Positions 55,559 to 64,000 of a DNA stretch of 64,000 bases are shown here, one piece after another. Origin of the DNA: Tolypocladium sp. Sup5 PDA-1 (lineage: Eukaryota > Ascomycota > Sordariomycetes > Hypocreales > Ophiocordycipitaceae). The translations under genes and the position numbers were made by a program. Each line of letters starts with the position of its first letter. Position 1 is the first letter of the stretch. The notes under the pieces were generated by a model. That model was not told where the DNA came from. It did not search any database and saw only the letters and a program-made list of their open reading frames with translations. The stretch covers positions 682,001 through 746,000 of the forward strand of contig JPHH03000003.1 of the NCBI GenBank assembly GCA_000750105.3, read 5' to 3'.

Positions 55559-56912
55559 ATGGCGCCATTCAACCTCGAGGCCTGCGCGCGGCCCAACATC
55601 CTGGCGCTCCAGCCCTACCGCTGCGCGCGAGAGTAAGCCTGCTGCCTCTCCCCCCGTCTGTCCGGGTACCGCATCTGACCCTCTCCCTGCCAGCGACTAC
55701 AAGGACGACGGCACAAACATCCTCCTCGACGCCAACGAAAACGCCTACGGCCCGTCGCTCGCCTCCGCCGATGTCGACACCGCCACGGCCCGCGGCGCCC
55801 TGGGCGGCCTTGATCCCCTCGGCCTGCACCGCTACCCGGACCCCCACCAGCGCGACCTCAAGCAGCTGCTCTGCGACCTGCGCAACACCCGCGCCCACAC
55901 GGAGCGCAGGCTGACGCCCGACAACCTCTTCGTCGGCGTCGGCAGCGACGAGGCCATCGACGCCCTGCTGCGCTGCTTCTGCGTCCCCGGCCGCGACAGC
56001 ATCCTCACCTGCCCGCCCACCTACGGCATGTACTCCGTCGCCGCGCAGGTCAACGACGTCGCCATCGTCAGCGTCCCGCTGCTGCCCGCCCCCGGCTTTG
56101 CCCTCGACGTCGCGGGCGTGAGCGCCGCCCTCTCCAACGAGAGCAGCAGCATCAAGATCGTCTACCTCTGCTCCCCCGGCAACCCCACGGGCTCGCTGCT
56201 CGCCAAGGCCGACATCCAGCAGATCCTCGCCCACCCGACGTGGAACGGCGTCGTCGTCCTCGACGAGGCATACATCGACTTCGCCCCCGACGACGCCTCC
56301 CTCGCCGAACTCGCGGCCGAGTACCCCAACCTCGTCGTCATGCAGACCCTCTCCAAGGCCTTTGGCATGGCCGGCATCCGCCTCGGCGCCGCTTTTGCGT
56401 CCGAGCCCGTCGCCCGCCTGCTCAACTCCCTGAAAGCACCCTACAACATCTCCAGCCCGACCGGCGCGCTCGCCGCCTGCGCCCTGCGCGACAACGGCCT
56501 CGCCGTCATGCGCCAGAACCGCGCGCGCATTGTCGCCCAGCGCGAGCGCCTGCTGCGCGAGCTGCCCACCGTCGAGGGCGTCGGCAGGCTGCGCGGCGGC
56601 ACGGAGAGCAACTTCCTGCTGTTCGAGATGCTCGACGCGCAGGGCCAGCCGGACAACGCCATCGCGCTGGCCGTGTACCAGCGGCTGGCCGAGACACAGG
56701 GCGTCGTGGTGCGCTTCAGGGGCAAGGAGCACGGGTGCTTCGGCTGCCTGCGCATTACGGTCGGCACGGAGGACGAGGTTACGAGATTCCTGGATGCGCT
56801 CCGGACACAGTTGGCCAAGGCCAGGGGCGCGGGAGCGGGAGCGGGATCCGGAGCAGTCAACGGCGTGGTAGAAGAGAAGACGGAAAACGCTGCAAACGGC
56901 GTCATCTCATAG
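55559..56912 (+). CDS. HIS5: Histidinol-phosphate aminotransferase
   Basis: A PLP enzyme of histidine biosynthesis that converts imidazole-acetol phosphate and glutamate to histidinol phosphate. Exons are 55559-55632 and 55694-56912, 430 aa. The start MAPFNLEACARPNILALQPY is the standard fungal beginning, and splicing restores RCARDDYKDDGTNILLDANE. Type I aminotransferase landmarks are visible: NENAYGPS, GVGSDEAIDALLRCF, SPGNPTG, VLDEAYIDFA, and the PLP lysine in TLSKAFGMAGIRLG. The C-terminal VRFRGKEHGCFGCLRITVGT binds the substrate carboxylate. The last 40 residues are a Gly/Ala-rich tail. The length fits the family. The frame is open far upstream, but only this ATG gives the expected N-terminus. 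Confidence 0.95.
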
Positions 56913-57689
56913 ACATGGACCCAAAAAGTTTGAATATGATTCAAGAATTTACGACTCGAAATCGCAAGTCTCGGAAACCAACCAGCGCGCCATGTATACC
57001 TGATGACCAGCCCGCCCGCGTTTCGTGTATAATCCAAATTCCGACTTCAGCAACACGGCAGCAACCAACAGACAATACGCCCGCGGCCCGATGAGCACGG
57101 TGCCGGGCAGAACGCTGCACGCGATGCGAAGAAGTTCTTCCCCGCATACTTCGTACGAGTATAGATTGGTGCACGTACGAAGTACAAGTAGGCTATCCGT
57201 GTTCATACTTCCTGTGCTTCAAATATCCCTCAAAGCACGGACAGACACCTTGGCCACCGTCTGAGGTTCCGTCTCGTGTTCACGTCATGGCGCGCGAGGC
57301 ACTCAACATGGGCGGCGGCTCGAGTCTGGCCATGGCGTCGGGCGTGCCGGAGCGCGGGAAGGGCGTCGAGTTTGCGCGGACGGGCCGGGGGGGATGGTAC
57401 ATGCGTGGATTTCTGGATGTGACAACCTCGTGCCATACGAACGTGCTTTTGAATCTTTGGTCACATTATCGTTAGGTTGAATTATTGAGTGTGGTGCTCT
57501 ATACGTCCCGTGCTGTAGGCTTCAACAATAGACTCTCGCTGCTGCTGATGTTCCCGGCGAGGATGCCTAGAAGAAGAGAAGAGGGTGCAAATATAATATA
57601 CCTAAACGACAACTATAAGAACTCCAGTTGCTAGATTTAAAACGGAAAGGTGGCAGGTGAATATACGATACCCTTTCGGCATAGTGCAA
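56913..57689. other. Intergenic with GTAC-type words
   Basis: About 780 bp. It contains ATACTTCGTACGAGTAT at 57146-57162 and CGTACGAAGTAC at 57174-57185. AATATAATATACC near 57588 is a TATA-like element 100 bp before the next ATG. Confidence 0.45.
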
Positions 57690-58858
57690 ATGCTTTATTC
57701 TACATTGTTTGTCGCCCTCGCGGCATGGGCCGTCACCCCACAAGTCGGCCTAGCGACGCCGTCGAACCTAGTTGAAGTCACCATCAACATGCATGCCGAC
57801 AAGTCTACGTCTGAACAGACCATCTCCGTTATAGATAAAGCTACTTCTAGGCTTCTAGCCTCGTCTTGCTCTAACACGCTCGAGGGCGGTGCCTTTGCCG
57901 GCAATGCTATCGAGGTAACTTTTGACGAGCGAGGCGCCGGCAACATCACTATCGGATCCAAGATATATAAGATCCATCAGGACCCCGAGGTCTCAGGCGG
58001 CATGGTGTGTTACCGCATATATAACGAGAAAGAGCTTGTTATTTCTTGCGATGTGTCTATACCGGCCCCGGCCGCAGTAGAACATAAACTAAACGAAAGA
58101 GCCTCGGACTGCTTTAAGCTCGCTGGAAGAAATATTGACGAACCAAGCTTAGCAGACATCGCAAAGGGACATGCCAACTTCGCCTACGGCGCAGGCTACA
58201 TATCGCCACGAGACGTTAATAATGCGGTCAACGAGGAAGTTGGGCCTATTGGGCTCACCGAGCGCCGCTGGTTAAGACCAACGTGTAATATTCGCGACGC
58301 CCATTTGGTCGGAGATGGCAACCCACATCAAAACTACTATAACAACCAGCTTACTGTAAGTAGAGTGATCGAGATAATGCATACGAAGAGAGGGAGCCTT
58401 GAGGAAGGAATTAGTACTGACCACGGAGACGGGCATACATACAGGAAAAGATTAACTGTGGGACTGCCGCTAGCTGCGGCACCTCCCGATCGGAAACGAA
58501 GTCGTACACGATCACCTTTTCAGCGACTTTGGCATGGGCAAAAAAGGTCTTTGCCGGGTTCGGCTTCGACGTGTCCGAATCCTGGGAGACCGGGAATAGT
58601 TACTTTTGCCGTGGCGGAAGTGGGGACACCGTCTGCCTCTGGTACTACAACACGGCACACACTGCGTACACGGCCTATCAACGCACAAGGCTTAGGTGCC
58701 CTGACAAAATCGTGGACGGCCCGCCGGCTATCATCTGGGCTCCCAACAAAGATAACAGGGGTGGCGGTAAGTACTACTGCGTTGCAGGGCAGAGCTTTTG
58801 CCGCGACCAAGGAGACGGCTACTGGGACTATACCGGCCGCGCTGGTGGACCGCCGTAA
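57690..58858 (+). CDS. Secreted Cys-rich protein of unknown function
   Basis: A 359-aa protein from exons 57690-58355 and 58445-58858; the GTAAGT donor and CATACAG acceptor keep phase and restore NNQLTEKINCGTAASCGT. An N-terminal signal peptide (MLYSTLFVALAAWAVTPQV) with a cleavage point near residue 22-23 points to secretion. The first 200 residues are a beta-rich domain of unknown family. The C-terminal 120 residues hold eight or so Cys and aromatic, Gly-rich motifs: SESWETGNSYFCRGG, DTVCLWYYNTAHTAYTAYQ, APNKDNRGGGKYYC, GDGYWDYTGRAGGPP. I do not recognise the family with certainty; the layout resembles secreted effector or toxin-like proteins of fungi, but no activity can be claimed. Codon use is more AT-rich than its neighbours, and it is flanked by gene-free sequence. 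Confidence 0.75.
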
Positions 58859-59389
58859 GCCCGTTGGATGACGACTTCTTATTGCCGGTAGGTTCACTCA
58901 CCAGCCATGGCACATAGTACAAGGATACTTGAGAGCTGAATCAACAGTCAAACGTCAAGTCAGACGCCTCTAGATACGACAGCCTCCTTCGTTGGGTCGA
59001 TGGAACATCCTCTGGATCGGGAAAATAGAAAACCACAAAAAGGCGGAGGAAGACTAGGGACGACTCTTGTCCTTACAGAGCCTTGGCAATCAGAGTTCTT
59101 GATTTTCCTCCCATTTTCAAGATTAGCCTTATATGCTACCTCTTCTCGGTCTTTATCTCTTTAAAATCGTAAATCAAGTCTAGATTCTCATTCTTGCATA
59201 GCCACGGTAGTTTTCTAGTGACCATTGTCCCAACGCCTCCCACGCTCATGTAGTCGTGTCGTGTCATGTCGGGCAAGCCCGACGTAGTTGTATCCACTCT
59301 CTAAGCACGTATATACAGAAAAGACAACAGTAAAAGGAAACTCGTTAATGGACCGTTTTTTTTTTGTTTTTTTTTAATTGTTCCCCAAA
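58859..59389. other. Intergenic between convergent genes
   Basis: About 530 bp, AT-richer than its surroundings, with a T-run at 59358-59376 on the plus strand just past the GH76 gene end. Likely 3' untranslated sequence. Confidence 0.4.
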
Positions 59390-60930
59390 TCAAGCCAGAC
59401 CCCAGGCTACCAGCGCGGTGGCAACGCCAACCAGCACCAGCACCATCTTCTCGCTGCCCGGGTGCGCCGCGCCAGACTTCTTGGTCGGCGCGGAGTTGCC
59501 CCGGGACGTGTGAGGCGGTGAGGTAGCAGCGCGCTTGCTCGTGGTCGCGGTGTCGGCCTTGTAGGTGTCGATGGGCTTCCACTTGGTGTCGGTGACGAGC
59601 TTGATATCCTTGCCCGTCAGGGGCGGCTCCGACTCGTGGATGAGCAGGCCCTGGATGGTCTCGAGGGCGCACATCTGCGGGCCCAGGCCGGGCTTGTCGT
59701 CGTAGGTTCCCGTGTACCACTTCATGCCGCACTGGTGGCCGTCCTTGCCGCCCGTGCAAACGGAAGCGGCAGCCTTTGCCGAGGGGATGAGGAAGCTCTC
59801 AATCTTCTCGCGCATGCTCGGCAGCATCACCGACGTCTGCCACATGAAGCGGGAGAGGTAGCCCTTGAAGGTGATCATGTCGTAGTTGCACTTGTCGTTG
59901 GCCTCGCAGGCTGCCTCGAACATGACGTTCTTGGACTTCTCCTCCTGGGAGAAGAACCAGCCAGCGCCGCCGAGGAGCTTGTCAGCCCGGTCCGCCCACT
60001 CCTTCTTGCCGGTGTGGTTGGCCATGACGGCGGCGCCGTACATGTAGATGCCGCTGGTGTAGGTAAAGGACATCTTGTTGACTTGCTTGCAGCTCGTCTT
60101 GATGTCGACGCCGTCGTAGATGTGGTAGCTCTCCGGGTCGATGATGCCGACCTCGGCGGACCAGTCCCAGACCTTTTGCGCCCAGTCGAGGTACGTGTCG
60201 TTGCCAGTGGCCCGGGCCATTCGCGCGGCAAGCTGGAACAGTCCTCCGTTGCTGATGGAGTTCTTGTAGGTCATGCCGTTGGGGTTGTCGGCGTAGATCT
60301 GCCAGAGAAGGCCGCCGTCGCAGTTCTTGGGGTCCCAGCGGCTGACGAGCGAGTTGAAGACGCGGGCGGCGATGTCGATCCACGAGGGGATGTCGGACTT
60401 TGGTTGGGGGAAGTTGCGCTCGGCCGCGGACATGACCGCGGAGCCCCAAAAGAAGAGGTCATCGTTGCCCTCCTCCTGCGCATGCTCCTTGGGCATGTAG
60501 TCGAAGTTAGGGGCAATGTTGGTAGGCGCCAGCAGGGCCTGGAGGACCACGTCGTTGTAGCTGGGGTCCTTGGTGAAGTGATAATAGTCCAGCATGGCAC
60601 CCCAGAGTGCGCCGGCCGCCCACCAGTAGTATGGTTTTGGGACATTTCCAACTTCCTAGCAGGACATCAGCACGAGCTGCGGCATTTAGGTTCGTTGATA
60701 TGTTACATACAACAGAGTTTGGGGCGCTGGTGTTGCCGCTGTAATAGGCCATGGCATCGTGGGCAATGGTGGCGGCAACGTTTCGGACCGAGCCTGTTCG
60801 AGTTGTCAGCACATGTGCTCTTTGTTTCAAGGAGCCGCAAGCACCTACTACTACTCTTGGTGTCGAGGTCCTTTGGGGCGATGATGCCGCTCAGGGCCGC
60901 CGCGGCATGGACGCTCTTGACGAACTTCAT
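59390..60930 (-). CDS. GPI-anchored GH76 cell-wall enzyme, Dcw1/Dfg5 type
   Basis: A cell-surface endo-1,6-alpha-mannanase-like protein believed to move GPI proteins from the membrane to the wall glucan, needed for fungal wall growth. Exons are 60930-60849, 60793-60711 and 60655-59390, 476 aa. The signal peptide is MKFVKSVHAAAALSGIIA. GH76 features follow: SVRNVAATIAHDAMAYYSG, then PYYWWAAGALWGAMLDYYHF, NDDLFFWGSAVMSAAE with the acidic pair, NCDGGLLWQIYADN and SISNGGLFQLAARMARATGN. The C-terminus is Ser/Thr-rich and ends in a hydrophobic tail (MVLVLVGVATALVAWGLA), a GPI signal. The catalytic-region Asp residues seem intact. A long pyrimidine-rich leader lies upstream on its strand. Dcw1 and Dfg5 cannot be told apart here. 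The first donor was chosen as GTAGGT; a nearby GTAGTA is an alternative. Confidence 0.92.
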
Positions 60931-63803
60931 GGCTGCCTCTGGATTCGGGGGACACGAGGTCGACGGGGGAGATGCGTCTGTCGTAGGCCGATGCGGTTTG
61001 AGATGTGTCCCACTGCGCAGCAACGATGTACGATGATGGTGAAAATAAAGTCTTCGGCCGGGAAGAGAACAAGGTTGTGCCACACGGCTGCAGCGTTGGC
61101 AATGAACAGAAAAGGGCAGCAAACAGTACGAGTACGGAGTAGCGTAGCCAATTGTCGCAGGCAACAATGTACAATGATGGGGGTTGGTCTCAATGCGGTG
61201 CAACCCGTGAATGTGTGTAGCACAACAGGGATGTCACTGCAGCCCAGGACAGAGAGGGAGAGAGATAAACCCCACACGGAAGAAGGGGACAACCGGGTAC
61301 AAATAGGAAGAGAAGTGGAAGTGAAGAGAAGAAGAGAAGAGAAGAGAAGAGCAAAAGAGGTAGGCGGGGGCGTGCAGAGACAAGAGCGCGAATAAGGATG
61401 AGGGCGAAGAAAGAAGACAGAGACAAAGACAAAAAAGAGGCTGGATGTGAATACGAGCTGACGCCTCGGCTCACGAGAAGAATAGACGAACAGGAACGGG
61501 TACAGGTCACCTCTGAGTCCGAGGCACAGCCGCAGCAGGAGGTCGGGGGCCAAGCAAGGGCCTGCCCTCTGCTCTTTATGGCTCACGACCGCAGCCAACG
61601 CACCTCAGCCGGTTCGTGCATACGGACTAATACGGAGTACAGCTGCACGGGCTGGGACCGTCGGCAGCCATTCAAGGTTTCCTTGGATCATGCGCCCCTC
61701 GCAGCGTCTGCTCTATGCGCCGTCAGGGAAGGGTTACCTGGAAGGGAAAAGGCAGACGCCGCCCCTGGGCCCCTGGTTCGCGGGGGATTATTACAGGAGC
61801 AGCCCAACTGCCACATGCAGAGCAGCACAGGCCAGCGGAGGCCCACGGGTGCCTGTTTCGTGTTTGCGCGCGCCAACGGGGGCGGTTCGGCGGTGTCTTG
61901 ACTCTTCGTCCGCCAGATCCAGGGGCGCACCGCAGCCAGTCAGGCCACGCCCGCTGGGGGCGCCTCGGTCGGTAGCAGTAAGCCGCCGCCCGATCTCTGG
62001 GCCTGGCTGTGTCTGGCTCAGCCGTCGTCAACGCATCGACAGGGGCTGCTGCTCCATTCGGCTTCGCTGGCGGCCTGGATCATCGACTTCATTGGTGGTC
62101 CACGTCCAATTGGCCCATCCGCTGCCCCCAAGGTGCTGGCGCTGGCGCCGCGGATTGGACGACGGGCCTTGCAAGTACAGTTCCGGCGGTGGGGGCAGCC
62201 GAGCCTCACAAAAACGCGAAACGTGAAACAGAAACAGACACGCGGGCGGTTGGCCAAAGGAAGAAAAGTGGACTTGGAATGCCGCTCCTTGCCCCGATGC
62301 AACACGTCTCTTCGTTTCTCGCTCGTCCATCTCGGCACCGGAAGCCAAAGCCAAAGGCAAGTTAGGCAACCCAAGAGACGAAAAGAGGGGGGATGAACGC
62401 CAGGGCCATCATCCGGCCGAGACACATGGCTCCTCGTGTTGCGTCCTGATGGTGGCTGGCCGTTCCTGGCGGCGTGGACCCTGAATACCAACCCGAAGCC
62501 ACAAAAAGACTCAAGCCTCAACTTGGCCTCCCTCGTCCCCGGCAACACGAAGTCGAAGACGCAAACGTCGTACGTATGTTGGCCTGCGGCGGGTCTCTCT
62601 GCCCATTCCCCATCGACACCCAACCCAGCCCCGAGTTCCACCGCAATGCATCCACCGTCGATACCGTAGCCCGCCTTGTTGCTTCGACCCCGCGATGCTC
62701 ATCGCCGTCGAGACGCTAGCTGCCGTACTCTCACAAGGTCTCGCTAACGAGTACTTTCGTACGCCGTCCCGACCGCCAGTTCTCTAAACGATCCCGGGGG
62801 ATCCGAACGGGCCAGAGGGCCTGGAAGCCATCAACTCTTCTCGTGGCTGCCAACAACGCCCCCATCGCATCTCGCGGTGCCACAACCGCAACGACAACCT
62901 CGCTCGCATCAACAACGGGACGCCCCAGTTTCTTTCCCCGCAAACCGGAGAGATCTAAACTCAAAGGCCCACGGATCTCCTACTCCCCGCCATGATCCCA
63001 TCCGACTACTACTCGACGGTGCCAAATGGCCACCGCTCGCTGCTCTGCCCTCCGCTGCTTGCCGCCCAACCGCCATGTTAGTCTCTGCATCCTGCATCCT
63101 GCGCTAAATTAATAGCACGCGGCGAGGCCCCTTGGCCCTGTCCTCCCCGCATTCGCCGCATTGCATGACACCTCCATCGTCAACCTCCCGAGGAACCTGG
63201 GGGCTGACTGGCAGCCTCTCACATGTGCAAATGCGCCTCAACTCGTCTTCGCAAAATGATCCCAAAATGGCTCTCAGCCCCTTCCGCCATCTTCATAACG
63301 ACACTCCAACTGCACGCACGTAACAGCATTGACCGGGTCGGCCTGTTGTTCGTCAATGGTGACTTGGTTCCTGTTGCATATCAAATATCATTGGATTGTT
63401 TCCTTGTCCAATATCCCATAAAAACACGCAACCTTTCGGTTTCCAACGCCAACAGCCAACTACTGATCTCCGCTTTGTCTGTCACGCCTGTACGTCGGTA
63501 CTCCGACTTCTCAAACGTCGACGCCATCAACCATCTCGCCAGAACCCAGAACCAATTTGGGGTATAAACGCCTATGCAACGCTCTTCATCAAAGACCAAA
63601 GGTCCAATGCCATGCATGCTATGCCTCCCCAACTTCCAACTGATGCAAATTTCATCTGAACAAGTCCAACGGGTCTCTATAGTCACGCCACAGCGAGACC
63701 TCGACCACGTCGACAACCAGCATCGCGCCTCTCCTTCTATATGGGTATATCCGACCGTGTTCTCTCTCAACTCCGAGTTCCCTTGCGTCGCCGCCAAGGA
63801 TGA
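60931..63803. other. Intergenic, about 2.9 kb
   Basis: It contains a purine-rich stretch at 61245-61395 (pyrimidine-rich on the GH76 strand), GTAC-type words at 61125, 61630 and 62749, and GC-rich sequence with overlapping open frames at 61700-62700 that show no domain. Its right end is likely the 3' untranslated region of the GPI protein gene. Confidence 0.4.
61308..61360 (-). promoter_or_regulatory. Polypyrimidine leader tract of the GH76 gene
   Basis: On the minus strand this is a nearly pure CT run (AGAAGAGAAG repeats on the plus strand), 380-430 bp before the GH76 ATG. Such tracts mark promoters and leaders of well-expressed filamentous-fungal genes. Confidence 0.45.
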
Positions 63804-64000
63804 TTATAGGATGAACCCCGCTGCTAGCAGGGAGGCGACTGTCGCCACGATAGCCAACGGTTTGTCGACTCGCATACCGGCACCCGCTCCTTTGCCCGTC
63901 TCTGTCGGGTAGTACAGAACCGAGGAGGGTACCGTCGGGGCGGAGATGTCTGTTGCAGTGACGTCAAGGCTGTTATCCGTCGCCGTGGGTTTGTCGGTCA
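63804..64000 (-). CDS. C-terminal end of a GPI-anchored surface protein, cut by window edge
   Basis: Reading the minus strand in from the right edge, an open frame of 64 codons ends at TAA (63806-63804) with no start inside the window. It is Thr/Ser/Pro-rich (TDKPTATDNS, TATDISAPTVPSS), then YPTETGKGAGAGM, which offers a Gly/Ala omega site, then a short linker and a hydrophobic tail (LAIVATVASLLAAGFIL). This is the standard C-terminal GPI-attachment signal of fungal cell-wall or plasma-membrane proteins. The main domain lies outside the window, so the function is unknown. Confidence 0.65.
   Translation of the reverse strand, partial: TDKPTATDNSLDVTATDISAPTVPSSVLYYPTETGKGAGAGMRVDKPLAIVATVASLLAAGFIL

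Noticed and set aside
55569..56732. 387-codon minus-strand frame opposite HIS5
   Set aside because: An antisense shadow of a GC-rich gene with clear aminotransferase motifs.
59636..61036. 466-codon plus-strand frame opposite the GH76 gene
   Set aside because: An antisense shadow; it also runs through two introns of the real gene.
1..64000. Transfer RNA, 5S rRNA and other RNA genes
   Set aside because: Scanned by eye for B-box-like GGTTCGA words and a 5S start; none fitted a fold. A covariance search would be decisive.

Overview
The window is nuclear DNA from a filamentous ascomycete, most likely Sordariomycetes and probably Hypocreales. This is inferred from GC-rich coding sequence, short GT..AG introns of about 50-90 bp, pyrimidine-rich 5' leaders, Zn2Cys6 and bZIP regulators, and protein styles typical of that group. 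No RNA genes or CRISPR arrays were seen. Exon boundaries below were read by eye from reading-frame continuity and splice sites.

Left part (1-12.8 kb) looks like a small catabolic or secondary-metabolism neighbourhood. It holds a Zn2Cys6 regulator cut by the window edge, an AAAP amino-acid transporter, a decayed dienelactone hydrolase (DLH) copy, a DLH/NTF2-like fusion, a flavin monooxygenase, a short-chain dehydrogenase, an intact DLH with a Cys-Asp-His triad, and a 69-aa Cys-rich protein.

12.8-23.8 kb is a gene-poor tract. It carries ankyrin-type gene debris with an in-frame stop, a 319-bp inverted-repeat structure, and many short GTAC-centred words (TACGGAGTAC, TACGAAGTAC and similar).

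23.8-43.2 kb returns to housekeeping and surface genes: a bZIP factor, a disordered protein, the PP2A-type phosphatase PPG1, a small membrane protein, two small secreted proteins (one Asn/Gln-rich with a perfect 57-bp minisatellite), a cyclin, pyridoxamine-phosphate oxidase, a truncated kinase remnant and an APH-like kinase-fold protein.

43.2-44.8 kb is AT-rich and non-coding. 44.8-64 kb carries the pyrimidine multienzyme URA2 (apparently without the usual dihydroorotase-like domain), a Gln-rich protein with an SS18/Snf11-like segment, histidinol-phosphate aminotransferase, a secreted Cys-rich protein of unknown function, a GPI-anchored GH76 cell-wall enzyme (Dcw1/Dfg5 type) and, at the right edge, the C-terminus of another GPI-anchored protein.
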